A stretch of 64,000 nt of DNA from a virus. Below the pieces are notes generated by a model, which saw only the letters and a program-made list of their open reading frames with translations, was not told where the DNA came from and did not search any database. The DNA lies in IMG/VR virus record IMGVR_UViG_3300042988_001700, positions 34,489-98,488 of that record. One strand, written 5' to 3'. Numbering within the stretch: the first letter of the stretch is position 1; each line of letters starts with the position of its first letter. Shown piece by piece: positions 1 to 7,688 of this stretch. The position numbers and the translations under genes are program-made.

Positions 1-530
1 AAACTTTACCAGAATAGAAATATTTCTCGTAATCAATGAGGCTTCGGTTGGGGAATTTTATGTCATTAATGTTTGTGGTGCAATGTACGACAACACCTCT
101 TTGGGGATCTTCTATCCAAGCAGCAAAGTCATTGTCTGCCAAACCACCGACGAAAACAGCATCGGCACCACGTTTAATTATATCATCATGATAAACAGTA
201 CAGTGTGGACCGCCAACAACTATGTATTCGGCCTTTATTTTGGGCATAATTGAATATAGGGCAAAAGAACGCCTAGATACAGCGCTGAATCCTACGATAT
301 CGGCCTTTTCTGCGTTTATCTTGTCGATAGTCTGCTTTATTGTCAGATTGTCGAACAGTGGATCTATGATAACAACCTCATGGCCACGAAGATTCGATGC
401 AAGAGAAAGAAGTCCAAGGGGAATATATTTAACTGCTGCCGGTTGCACTGCCTTGGGAGTAATCCAACTTTGGTATTCTCCCTCACTCGGAAGCGTTGAT
501 AGGACTATTTTAAACTTTCTTTTCATCATT
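1..530 (-). CDS. B12-binding-domain radical SAM protein, N-terminal part (cut by window edge)
   Basis: Reading leftward from ATG at 530 the frame stays open to base 1. About 176 residues are visible, beginning MMKRKFKIVLSTLP. They look like the cobalamin-binding domain that precedes the radical SAM barrel in B12-dependent radical SAM enzymes: PLGLLSLASNLR, DIVGFSAVSRRS, and a glycine-rich segment VVGGPHCTVYHDD followed by GADAVFVGG. The CxxxCxxC cluster that would prove the radical SAM half lies outside the window, so that part is inferred from the family. It directly follows the E1-beta-like gene (stop at 531) and is probably the same transcript. The substrate is unknown; family members do methylations and other radical C-C chemistry. 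Confidence 0.75.
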
Positions 531-1064
531 TTAACACTCAAGATCGTATAGTCCGCGATAATCAACTATCATCGAATTACCGTTATTGTTCCCAATAGCC
601 TTTGCGTAATACTTTTCGATATCCTCACATTTCCGGCACCTTGTCACACATGTATTGTCGGTATTCTGGTCAAACAGATCGGAAAAATCCTGAAGATGTT
701 GGATGCCCGGGTCGAATGGTTTGTTGTCCCCAACGATCGCCCGGATAATAACGCATGGGTTGTATCTGCCATGGGACAACTCAAATATCTTGTCCATGTG
801 ATTTATTATTTGGTCGGATGCAAGCAGCATAAAGTCATGCCGCTCGAATATTAACACCGGTTTCATACCTGCCATCGACAAACCAGTTGCCATTCCAGCC
901 ATAAGCGCCTCAGCAACAGGCATTTCAATTATCTGTACCGTTGACACCCCTGCCATGGTCCCATAGCATCTTGACCCGTTCTTGAGATTATATCCTATGA
1001 ATACTCTCTTAGGATCGGTTGCCAGTTCAAGCATTTGCTTGTGCAGCGCTTCTTTGTACTTCAT
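531..1064 (-). CDS. E1-beta-like thiamine diphosphate enzyme subunit (transketolase pyrimidine-binding domain only)
   Basis: This 177-residue protein matches the pyrimidine-binding half of 2-oxoacid dehydrogenase E1-beta / acetoin dehydrogenase beta: IIEMPVAEALMAGMATGLSMAGMKPV, then FMLLASDQIINHMDKI. Typical E1-beta proteins are about 325 residues and have a C-terminal transketolase domain, which is missing here. Its start overlaps the stop of the E1-alpha-like gene by one base (TAATG), so the two are translationally coupled and likely form one alpha-beta enzyme. It probably decarboxylates a 2-oxoacid and passes on the acyl group. The acceptor is unknown because no E2 lipoyl protein is seen nearby. 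Confidence 0.75.
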   Translation of the reverse strand: MKYKEALHKQMLELATDPKRVFIGYNLKNGSRCYGTMAGVSTVQIIEMPVAEALMAGMATGLSMAGMKPVLIFERHDFMLLASDQIINHMDKIFELSHGRYNPCVIIRAIVGDNKPFDPGIQHLQDFSDLFDQNTDNTCVTRCRKCEDIEKYYAKAIGNNNGNSMIVDYRGLYDLEC

Positions 1065-1678
1065 TACATGTGCCTTTCATTGGTTCCGTAAGCTGGTACG
1101 AATTTACCGGTTTGACAGTGCGGCCATTTGCGCTCGTAATAATATCGACTAACACACGATGGCCAATCTATCGTAAATTCATTAATTCTCTCTAACGCTG
1201 TGGTACAAACGCTCAAACCATTGTCTTCGATTATGAACGTGCATGGTAGTTTCCATGCTTCAACATATCTCACTGATTCATAGAAGACACCTTCGTCTTC
1301 GGCTCCATCTCCAACAAAAACATATACGTGCTCTGTTCCTCCGCGCATTTGGATTGCCTTTGCCACACCAACTGCGATAGGGCAACACCCGGCAACTATT
1401 GACGACGAAAAGAAATTGCATGAATTGTCCATAATGTGCATGCTATTACCGGCCAATATCCACCGCTCAAGAGTAACTGGATTTCCACTCTTTAGAAGGT
1501 AGTGGTAATGGCTCCTCCACGAAGAGAACACCCAATCCTGCTTTCCGATGCCCTTGAATATCTCAATTAGCTGTGTTTCGTTTCCTCCGGATAGATGAAT
1601 CGGGTAAGGAATCTTCCCGGCATGGAATAAATCAACGATATTCTGTTCAAACGCTATCAGATCCTCTTTTTTCATCAT
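1064..1678 (-). CDS. E1-alpha-like thiamine diphosphate-binding subunit
   Basis: A 204-residue protein with the thiamine diphosphate motif of pyruvate dehydrogenase E1-alpha: GDG at residues 123-125, EDEGVFYESVRYVEAWKLP, and Asn153 in IIEDNGLS, about 29 residues after the GDG. Family members are about 330-360 residues, so this is a reduced version that keeps the cofactor core. It starts at 1678 (MMKK) and overlaps the upstream 87-residue gene by 4 nt. Together with the next gene it forms a compact alpha-beta pair set among radical SAM and glycosyltransferase genes, which suggests a biosynthetic rather than catabolic role. Confidence 0.78.
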   Translation of the reverse strand: MMKKEDLIAFEQNIVDLFHAGKIPYPIHLSGGNETQLIEIFKGIGKQDWVFSSWRSHYHYLLKSGNPVTLERWILAGNSMHIMDNSCNFFSSSIVAGCCPIAVGVAKAIQMRGGTEHVYVFVGDGAEDEGVFYESVRYVEAWKLPCTFIIEDNGLSVCTTALERINEFTIDWPSCVSRYYYERKWPHCQTGKFVPAYGTNERHM

Positions 1679-1938
1679 TTTTTAATCTTCTTTTGGTGAA
1701 CAAGTTTTACTTTTGCAACAAATTTAGAATTTTTCTTCTCTTGTTTTATGAACATACGTTCGCTATAATTAGGTTTTCCGTATGTAATAACAATCTGATT
1801 CTTTCCTCTCTTTGTTGCCCGTATTCTTTGCTTTGGATTTTCTATCGGGTAACAAAACACAGTAGCGCTTCGTATTCCCGGAATCATAACAGCCTCTATT
1901 GCCTCTATAAAATCTTTTCTTGAAAACGAATGAAACAT
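1675..1938 (-). CDS. Small basic protein, unknown
   Basis: An 87-residue Lys/Arg-rich protein (ends VHQKKIKK) with no family I recognise. It sits between a glycosyltransferase and the E1-alpha-like gene, overlapping the latter by ATGA, so it belongs to the same operon. An AAGGGGAAGT sequence just upstream of ATG 1938 can act as ribosome binding site. Confidence 0.6.
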   Translation of the reverse strand: MFHSFSRKDFIEAIEAVMIPGIRSATVFCYPIENPKQRIRATKRGKNQIVITYGKPNYSERMFIKQEKKNSKFVAKVKLVHQKKIKK

Positions 1939-1950
1939 ACTTCCCCTTTA

Positions 1951-2721
1951 TTAGATTTTAATATTTGCGCAAGAAGCTGGAATCTGTTCTGGGCGAACTA
2001 CGACAACTCCCTGCCATATATTTTCGCAGCCCTTAATATAATGACTTATTGAACCACTCGGTAGAGTATCCCACACATTTCTTTTCCATTCATCGATATT
2101 AACCGAAGAGTATTCATCCTTGTCACCAATAATGCTATTAGCAATCTTCTCTGCTATGTCTTCAAAACTTCTCCTCACCATAGCGAAATGGAATATCGGG
2201 TTTATTATGTGCGCTCTTGGAATAACCGTATTGTAACGTATTCCCTGGTAATCCATGGATGAACGCACGAACACAACCGGAGTTACTTCCCCGGCACCTA
2301 CTATACGATAAAATTGGCTTTTTATATACGTGTCCATGTTAGCGCTGATAGAATTCAAGCACTGGCTATTAAACAGCACGTCCATAGCGTTTTCCCATAC
2401 AGATTCGGTCCACACTTCGTCAGAATCAACCAGCTGGACCCAATCACAACAAGGAATGTTCTTGCGTATATAATCCATCCCAACCGTATATTGTTCTGCC
2501 TGGCTACGTGTTGAAATGTCAATAACATGGATTTTGTTCATCCAATCATTTTTTTTCTTCCAATCAAGAACGACCGAAAGCGTATCGTTTCCCGGCTTTC
2601 CAGACCAACTTATATCCGACGAAACGAAAATCATCTTATGAACATGGTGGTAATTTGACATTATGCTTGGAATGAGAAATTCGTTTCCCCTCCATATTTT
2701 ATAAAGGGAGACGAGCTTCAC
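1951..2721 (-). CDS. GT-A-type glycosyltransferase-like protein
   Basis: A 256-residue protein with features of family 2-like glycosyltransferases: an N-terminal beta strand/helix start (MKLVSLYKIWRGNEFLIPS), and WVQLVDSDEVW near residue 100, where DSDE is the probable DxD metal/nucleotide-sugar site. It overlaps the preceding glycosyltransferase gene by 23 nt. No signal peptide or membrane segment is seen, so it should act in the cytoplasm. The sugar and acceptor are unknown; the acceptor could be a virion or host glycan, or modified DNA. Confidence 0.65.
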   Translation of the reverse strand: MKLVSLYKIWRGNEFLIPSIMSNYHHVHKMIFVSSDISWSGKPGNDTLSVVLDWKKKNDWMNKIHVIDISTRSQAEQYTVGMDYIRKNIPCCDWVQLVDSDEVWTESVWENAMDVLFNSQCLNSISANMDTYIKSQFYRIVGAGEVTPVVFVRSSMDYQGIRYNTVIPRAHIINPIFHFAMVRRSFEDIAEKIANSIIGDKDEYSSVNIDEWKRNVWDTLPSGSISHYIKGCENIWQGVVVVRPEQIPASCANIKI

Positions 2722-3457
2722 TTGATATTCCCTTCTTTATTCTTTCGATGCAATCTGCTTTATCTATGGCACCCCAAAGCCTCATACCTTCCATAGCTGC
2801 ATCGTAATTGCTTTCGGAATACGTTTCCTTTAGGTTTGCGTCATCCGTTACTGAGTCGCAGCCAAGCAAGTGCTTTATCTTAACCTCCGGAACGAACACT
2901 ATTCCATTTTCCAGCGATAGGCCAAGATCCTTGGTATACATATCAAGTCCACGATGGTTCAATGTTCTTGGATAAACATATCCAATAGCATCGACGAACT
3001 TCCATGACCAAATCTCTGCGCCCGGGTGCTGCCATGTGTACCAATCATCGTTCAACATATCGTCACCGCAACACCATCCCCAACCGTTCGACACTTCCAT
3101 GTATCTTTTAATGAGTATTGAATCCCAATTCTGGGTAAGATACAAATGATCGTCGCAGATTATTTGATAGTACGGGATCTCTCTATACATGGAGAACACC
3201 ACATGGTTCACGACTTCTCGTAAGCATCGATGGCGACCGATAACATAATTCAATTCGAATCCGAATCTTTCCTTATGTCCCGCGATCAACTTTTTATAGT
3301 TGTCTATCTGCGGATCGTCGTTGTGGAGATACACAAATATCTGTGTTTTGTCATCCGCCCTCTTCACATAGAACGTTTCAAGCATATCGAAGAGCATTTC
3401 TGGCCGCCGGAACGATGAACAGATCGACAAAAGTCTGGTATTGTACTTGTCTATCAT
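2699..3457 (-). CDS. Glycosyltransferase-like protein
   Basis: A 252-residue protein resembling small phage glycosyltransferases of the GT-A fold: LLSICSSFRRPEMLFDMLETF at the start, IFVYLHNDD in the nucleotide-binding region and IICDDHLYLTQNWD as the likely DxD-type motif near residue 100. It is flanked by a radical SAM gene (stop 3459) and another glycosyltransferase (23-nt overlap), pointing to a pathway in which the two transferases act in series. Exact family membership is inferred from motif layout. Confidence 0.65.
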   Translation of the reverse strand: MIDKYNTRLLSICSSFRRPEMLFDMLETFYVKRADDKTQIFVYLHNDDPQIDNYKKLIAGHKERFGFELNYVIGRHRCLREVVNHVVFSMYREIPYYQIICDDHLYLTQNWDSILIKRYMEVSNGWGWCCGDDMLNDDWYTWQHPGAEIWSWKFVDAIGYVYPRTLNHRGLDMYTKDLGLSLENGIVFVPEVKIKHLLGCDSVTDDANLKETYSESNYDAAMEGMRLWGAIDKADCIERIKKGISSEARLPL

Positions 3458-3458
3458 A

Positions 3459-4547
3459 TTAAATAAAATTCAAATTTATAGGTTTATTCAGGTAGTCATA
3501 ACAGAACTTATTGGTCGAATCCAACCGGCAGGACCCGCGACACTGCTTGTGGACATCGAAATTGTCTCGCATCTTGGATATCACATCCCAATAGTGCTGG
3601 CTCTCGAATATTGTCTTCAATGAACTCTCATGCACATTCCCGAACTTGTAATCTTTGAACTCGGGCTTATCTCCGAACATGAATCCGCACGGATACCAAT
3701 CGCCATTACCGCTAATTTCAGAGATAAATGGAACACTCTTGCATCCGGTGTACGGGCGAACGCCTTTCTGGTGCATTATATTCCACTTGACTATGACATC
3801 TGTCTTATTTGTTGATAGGCGCTCACACATCATTAGTGCCTGCTGCGTTTCCGGGGAATCATATTCCTTTAAGTCGAAATTTCCGATTCCTGATTCATCG
3901 TCCGGGATAGAACACTGCTTGATAACGAAGTAATCAACGCCAAGGCCAACTGCTAATCTCGACTCCAGTACCATTTCTTCTCGCATTGTGGTTGGAACGA
4001 ATACCGACTGCATGCCAATCTCGCAATCGTATTCATATTTCATCTTGACGCGAACGATCCTCTTGATATTCTCAACTACCTTGTCAAAATAGTCTCTCCC
4101 GTGAACCTCATTGTATCCCTCCCTTGTCCCGGCGCTGATACAGAAGCGCATCCACTTGCACGAAGAAAGAATTTTGTGACACTTTTCCTCGTCGTTTATC
4201 AAAAATCCGTTTGTCGATATCGCCATATCAAGCCCGATGTTCTTGGCAAGGTCAAGAGCGTCATACAAATACGGATTGCAAGTCGGCTCCCCGTCACCAA
4301 TAAAAGCTATCGACTTTACCCCGATGTCCTTTGCATCCCATATTGTTTGAAGCAGCGGCTCTTTTTCAATGAATACCTTTTGAACATCTTGATATTTGCC
4401 ATAGCAGAAAACACATGCCACATTACAGAATTTAGCAATTCCCATATCAATGTGTATAGGCGCAACTCTCCTGCCCTTGTCAAAATGTTCAATAACTCGG
4501 TCCATGTGCCATAGCAGTTTAGTAGAATCGTGCATTCTCTTGTCCAT
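3459..4547 (-). CDS. Radical SAM enzyme with C-terminal SPASM-like cluster domain
   Basis: A 362-residue protein. Cys41, Cys45 and Cys48 form the CxxxCxxC [4Fe-4S] site (KFCNVACVFCYG). IAFIGDGEPTCNP supplies the GGE-like SAM-binding motif, and ISTNGF follows at the next strand. The C-terminal third has a SPASM-type Cys set (YTGCKSV, YPCGFMFGD, KQCRGSCRLD, FCYDY) for auxiliary Fe-S clusters. SPASM enzymes act on peptides or small molecules by a radical mechanism. Its start overlaps the stop of the small membrane-protein gene upstream (4547). The substrate is not clear; the neighbouring glycosyltransferases suggest sugar or aglycone modification. Confidence 0.88.
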   Translation of the reverse strand: MDKRMHDSTKLLWHMDRVIEHFDKGRRVAPIHIDMGIAKFCNVACVFCYGKYQDVQKVFIEKEPLLQTIWDAKDIGVKSIAFIGDGEPTCNPYLYDALDLAKNIGLDMAISTNGFLINDEEKCHKILSSCKWMRFCISAGTREGYNEVHGRDYFDKVVENIKRIVRVKMKYEYDCEIGMQSVFVPTTMREEMVLESRLAVGLGVDYFVIKQCSIPDDESGIGNFDLKEYDSPETQQALMMCERLSTNKTDVIVKWNIMHQKGVRPYTGCKSVPFISEISGNGDWYPCGFMFGDKPEFKDYKFGNVHESSLKTIFESQHYWDVISKMRDNFDVHKQCRGSCRLDSTNKFCYDYLNKPINLNFI

Positions 4548-4747
4548 TAAATATGCCTTTCCGGGATATCGTTCATAGGAATAACCGTGTGATTCTCGTC
4601 CTCATAAACATCTTTTGGCGTGCAGCTCTTTTCAATATCACTCAGTATTCCCCGTGACCAAGCTGCAAAAAACACTGCTACGGCAGCGAACGCACCAACA
4701 CCAATACACAAAACAACAACTCCGTCAGATATCCGATCCATCACCAT
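4547..4747 (-). CDS. Small single-span membrane protein
   Basis: 66 residues with one clear hydrophobic segment (VVVLCIGVGAFAAVAVFFAA, residues about 10-29) followed by a polar acidic tail. It overlaps the upstream gene by 23 nt and shares one base with the radical SAM gene. Function unknown. Confidence 0.6.
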   Translation of the reverse strand: MVMDRISDGVVVLCIGVGAFAAVAVFFAAWSRGILSDIEKSCTPKDVYEDENHTVIPMNDIPERHI

Positions 4748-5087
4748 CCCCCAATAGTTTTTTTATATATCCACAACGCTCAGCGAAACGCTCTAAAAGT
4801 CTATTGTTGTTAAATGCTATGAATAGATTTTCCAGTTCGGTATGAATTTTATTAAACTTTTTTTCGTTAGGAAAACTTGTGCTCACCGGAACACTATCGG
4901 GAGACTTGGCTTTGTAAAAACGATGTGTTTTTTTTGCAATGAGTTTTGGATTTACGTGAGTATTGCATTTGTAAAATTCTTCTCCCGGCGCATTTATATC
5001 ACCAATAATATCATCGACACCATTGGCTATATCAGAAATAAATTTTGCGCTATTATCAAGCTGGGATAGTTTTGCTTTTTTCTTCAC
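4725..5087 (-). CDS. Hypothetical soluble protein
   Basis: A 120-residue charged protein with no membrane segment and no motif I recognise. It overlaps both neighbours (5056 upstream, 4747 downstream), so it is part of the leftward operon. Confidence 0.55.
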   Translation of the reverse strand: MKKKAKLSQLDNSAKFISDIANGVDDIIGDINAPGEEFYKCNTHVNPKLIAKKTHRFYKAKSPDSVPVSTSFPNEKKFNKIHTELENLFIAFNNNRLLERFAERCGYIKKLLGDGDGSDI

Positions 5088-5688
5088 TTTTCATTCCCTC
5101 AAATATTGATAGAACTTCATTGTTTAACAATGATGTATTGGCTGGATCAATGATCCATCTCCCATCAAGAAACTGTATTCCAAGCTTATCATCATAATTA
5201 CAGACAAGGCGAAATTTTTTATCCACACGGAACTCTCTGCCAGCCTCAAGTCGCGAATCAAACTTTGGAATAACAATCTGTTCTCTCATTATCTTCTCAT
5301 TCCAATCATTGACGGCATCTTCCATAGTATCTTTAGAGTCTGACCGCAGGTAACAATCTGCTCTTCCGCAAAAAACAGCGTATCTTACCTTGTCAGAGCA
5401 CTCTGATTTTTCTACCTCAATATGCGGGGAAATTCCACAATGACAAAGCATTTTTGGAGTATAATCTTTCAACGTTTTATCCTCTTCCTCTTTCTTTTTC
5501 TTTTCCAAATACAAAATATTATTATTCCACAAAGCAACTGCTGAAGCAATGGAACTTTTGCTTTCTGCAATAATTCCACAATTTTCATTAAGGCACATAA
5601 CAGTAAACAAAGAACTTTGACCAAACACCTCTTTTCTTTTACAAACGTTCGGCGTCGATCCGCAAATACATTTAGAAACATCAGCCAT
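5056..5688 (-). CDS. Protein with two tandem Lar-type zinc-ribbon domains
   Basis: A 210-residue protein containing two copies of the Lar (restriction alleviation protein) fold. Each copy has a Cys-x-Cys-Gly-x-x-Pro start (CICGSTPNV; MLCHCGISPHI), a second Cys pair (VMCLNENCGI; VFCGRADC) and the Ala...Trp-Asn finish (SAVALWNN; DAVNDWNEK). Ordinary Lar-family proteins are about 60-100 residues with one such domain. A roughly 90-residue tail with no known fold follows. Lar proteins modulate host type I restriction-modification, so anti-restriction is a reasonable but unproven role. ATG 5688 follows AGGGGT and a large hairpin lies just upstream. Confidence 0.65.
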   Translation of the reverse strand: MADVSKCICGSTPNVCKRKEVFGQSSLFTVMCLNENCGIIAESKSSIASAVALWNNNILYLEKKKKEEEDKTLKDYTPKMLCHCGISPHIEVEKSECSDKVRYAVFCGRADCYLRSDSKDTMEDAVNDWNEKIMREQIVIPKFDSRLEAGREFRVDKKFRLVCNYDDKLGIQFLDGRWIIDPANTSLLNNEVLSIFEGMKSEEKSKTIPA

Positions 5689-5712
5689 AATATACCCCTA
5701 AATCAAAAATGT

Positions 5713-5774
5713 CCGGGAGAAGTCCATATTGAAGGGAAAGGAATAACCTTCAATGGAGGCATGGACCCTCCCGG
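5713..5774 (-). terminator. Nested three-part hairpin followed by a short T run
   Basis: Three concentric inverted repeats are present: CCGGGAG 5713-5719 with CTCCCGG 5768-5774, GTCCAT 5722-5727 with ATGGAC 5761-5766, and ATTGAAGG 5728-5735 with CCTTCAAT 5747-5754. On the minus strand the structure is followed by ACATTTTTG, so it can act as an intrinsic terminator or attenuator between the gene ending at 5781 and the Lar-like gene starting at 5688. Confidence 0.55.
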
Positions 5775-5780
5775 TGAATT

Positions 5781-6284
5781 TTACGCTTCCCATCTGCTTT
5801 CGTCGATCATCTTGCCCCACTTGTATATCCTTCGAATAGTCACACGCGCATTGATCTCTTCATCAACGCACTTGATTCCGGCATTGACCAGAACTTTTCG
5901 TATGGCGAACACTGGCTTAATGAAAATAATCGAAATGATCAAACTAAGAATATTGAACGGCATACAGATCGCCCGGATGAACCAAGCCTTTTCTCCAAGC
6001 TTTTTCTCAACGCCCTTAACCAACCAAGCCATGGCAAGGAAGTACACTATACGATCAACCATCTTTATGTATATCATCGGCGTAAGTATCTCAGCCAAAG
6101 CCATTGTGGCCGCATTTACGTTGACGTTACGTACATCAAGGAAGTGTTTCTGCATGCTGGCTCGCTTACGAGCGCGTTTTTCTGCATCCTGCCGGGCAAG
6201 AAGATATTTCTTCTTCTCTTCCATCGTCATATCCTTGACTGCTTTCACAGTGTTGGATCTTTTCATTTTCCTTTCAAAACTCAC
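5781..6284 (-). CDS. Membrane protein with basic N-terminus
   Basis: 167 residues. The first 55 are highly charged (KKKYLLARQDAEKRARKRA). Two hydrophobic stretches follow, around residues 60-90 and 105-125 (MPFNILSLIISIIFIKPVF). No family recognised. A likely phage membrane protein of the leftward operon. Confidence 0.5.
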   Translation of the reverse strand: MSFERKMKRSNTVKAVKDMTMEEKKKYLLARQDAEKRARKRASMQKHFLDVRNVNVNAATMALAEILTPMIYIKMVDRIVYFLAMAWLVKGVEKKLGEKAWFIRAICMPFNILSLIISIIFIKPVFAIRKVLVNAGIKCVDEEINARVTIRRIYKWGKMIDESRWEA

Positions 6285-6293
6285 AATACCCTC

Positions 6294-6488
6294 CTAATCG
6301 TGTTTGTTCTCACACATAGCGGATGGCGGGTCAATGTATGCCCACCAAGCAACATGATTAAAAAATGGAAATCCAGAACTTGCCGTAGTTAGATTGTATC
6401 TTCTATTCGGCCTTATCATTGGATCATTCGAAAGAGTTACGATCAAACGCCCATCTTCGGGTTTTTCGCTTGCAGGAAACCAATCCAT
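6294..6488 (-). CDS. DUF551-like small phage protein
   Basis: 64 residues with the DUF551 pattern: an initial W-x-P (DWFPASEKPEDGRLIVTL) and a closing aromatic WWAYIDPP segment where family members have W-x-P-L-P-x-P. DUF551 proteins are common in phages and their function is unknown. The start shares a base with the stop of the upstream gene. Confidence 0.55.
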   Translation of the reverse strand: MDWFPASEKPEDGRLIVTLSNDPMIRPNRRYNLTTASSGFPFFNHVAWWAYIDPPSAMCENKHD

Positions 6489-6688
6489 TACTTTATCACA
6501 ATCCCATGTGTTTTAACCGACCGACGAGCAGCGCGTTCTGCGTCTCGCTGTTTCATTCGCTCTTTAATCTCCGGAGCATCATTCCAATCTATCCTTCCAA
6601 ACCTTTCATCCCATTCTTCGTCCGAACAATCCCGGTTGAGAGAACATTCCCCTCTTGACGCAAATTTATTCAACCGTTTCCGACCCAC
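6488..6688 (-). CDS. Small hypothetical protein
   Basis: 66 residues, charged, no recognised motif. GGAGGGTGT precedes ATG 6688 as a strong ribosome binding site. Confidence 0.5.
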   Translation of the reverse strand: MGRKRLNKFASRGECSLNRDCSDEEWDERFGRIDWNDAPEIKERMKQRDAERAARRSVKTHGIVIK

Positions 6689-6702
6689 GATACACCCTCC
6701 TG

Positions 6703-6873
6703 TTATTTTGTTTTCAGCGCTTCTGGCTTAACCATATCAACCACAGTCTTCTCCACCATCTTTCGGTACGATGTATTGTACTTGATCGTGTTTCCGAACG
6801 TCCAAATTCCATAGATACCGAATCCGATGCAAAAAAGAATAAGAACTACAACAAAAGCATAAAAAACTTTCAT
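6703..6873 (-). CDS. Small N-anchored membrane protein
   Basis: The start is set at 6873 because AAAGAGGAAAATT precedes this ATG; a longer frame to 6921 lacks a binding site. The product is 56 residues, with one membrane span (VFYAFVVVLILFCIGFGIYG) and a short polar C-terminus. Role unknown. Confidence 0.55.
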   Translation of the reverse strand: MKVFYAFVVVLILFCIGFGIYGIWTFGNTIKYNTSYRKMVEKTVVDMVKPEALKTK

Positions 6874-6886
6874 AATTTTCCTCTCT

Positions 6887-7039
6887 TTACCAATCAGTTG
6901 GATAAAAAATTGGAAGAACATGCCTTACTATTTTGCATATCCACCAACAACAAGAGGCCAATAAAACAATAAAAACAAAAAGGGCGATATGCAACAACCT
7001 GTTACTTCGCCCTGACACTTCTTTAGATTTATTACACAT
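6887..7039 (-). CDS. Small single-span membrane protein, first gene after promoter
   Basis: 50 residues from ATG 7039 (AAAAGGAAATT just upstream; an ATG at 7054 without such a site is less likely). One hydrophobic span with several Cys/Trp (LFVFIVLLASCCWWICKIV). First gene downstream of the promoter at 7058-7087. Confidence 0.5.
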   Translation of the reverse strand: MCNKSKEVSGRSNRLLHIALFVFIVLLASCCWWICKIVRHVLPIFYPTDW

Positions 7040-7057
7040 AATTTCCTTTTGCATACT

Positions 7058-7087
7058 AATATAACAAATCTCGTTATAAGTATACAA
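7058..7087 (-). promoter_or_regulatory. Sigma70-type promoter with dyad, drives leftward island
   Basis: -35 TTGTAT (7082-7087), 18-nt spacer, -10 TATATT (7058-7063). The spacer and -10 contain TATAAC-N7-GTTATA, the dyad shared with other promoters in this window. Confidence 0.65.
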
Positions 7088-7089
7088 CT

Positions 7090-7449
7090 TTATTTCATTT
7101 TTTTTGTTTTCCTTAGCTCTCTGGGTATCATGGTATAATCTGAAGATTTCTCAACGCGCTCTCCAGCCTCTTTTCCTGACTTCTTTATGGACTCAGAAAC
7201 TTCACGCTTCGCCTTCTCCATGTCCATACTGCCAGCGCCTTCGTTCATACCTCCGTTTTTGTAGCTATTGACTTTTGTCGGCTTTGCATTACCAGCTTTC
7301 TGGTGTGCTGCTGCGGTTGCAATTTGCTGCGCATGCGCCATGCTGCGGGGCGTTGCGTTCCCGATTTTGCCGGTCTCTTTGTATTTGTCGATCATGTCAC
7401 CGATATTTCCGCCTATTGTCTCTATTGAACTACCTGTTTTCAATGGCAT
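7090..7449 (-). CDS. Small phage protein with KETGKIGN...A-rich motif
   Basis: 119 residues. The first half (PLKTGSSIETIGGNIGDMI, then MAHAQQIATAAAHQKAG) resembles short phage proteins with the pattern ...L-K-x-G-S-S...I-x-x-N-I...A-x-A-x-A, often encoded near portal/terminase genes. The rest is Lys/Glu-rich. Function unknown; a structural accessory is a guess. Confidence 0.5.
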   Translation of the reverse strand: MPLKTGSSIETIGGNIGDMIDKYKETGKIGNATPRSMAHAQQIATAAAHQKAGNAKPTKVNSYKNGGMNEGAGSMDMEKAKREVSESIKKSGKEAGERVEKSSDYTMIPRELRKTKKMK

Positions 7450-7458
7450 AGTTACCTC

Positions 7459-7668
7459 CTACTTCTTGTTAAGTCCACCACATTTAAAACCCTGGATTGC
7501 GTTTCCCTGTTTAGCTCTCGGAACGCTACCGTTTCCCCGGGTTGTCATATAATCTCTCAACGTGAACGCTTTGGGACCTGCTTGCGCCACCTTTTGAACT
7601 GGCTGCACCGCTGGCGTGTTCGATATTGTCTCGATCGGCAGTGGTCGTCTCTGGATCTTAATCGGCAT
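7459..7668 (-). CDS. Small hypothetical protein downstream of terminase
   Basis: The start is placed at 7668 because TAAGGAGGG lies 4 nt upstream. 69 residues, Pro/Gln/Lys-rich with a Gly-rich end (GFKCGGLNKK). Not recognised. Confidence 0.5.
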   Translation of the reverse strand: MPIKIQRRPLPIETISNTPAVQPVQKVAQAGPKAFTLRDYMTTRGNGSVPRAKQGNAIQGFKCGGLNKK

Positions 7669-7688
7669 GATTCCCTCCTTAGTGTGAG

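Noticed and set aside
1573-1923. Plus-strand frame of 116 residues
   Set aside because: Antisense to two coupled minus genes; no ribosome binding site, Tyr/Ser/Phe-rich nonsense.
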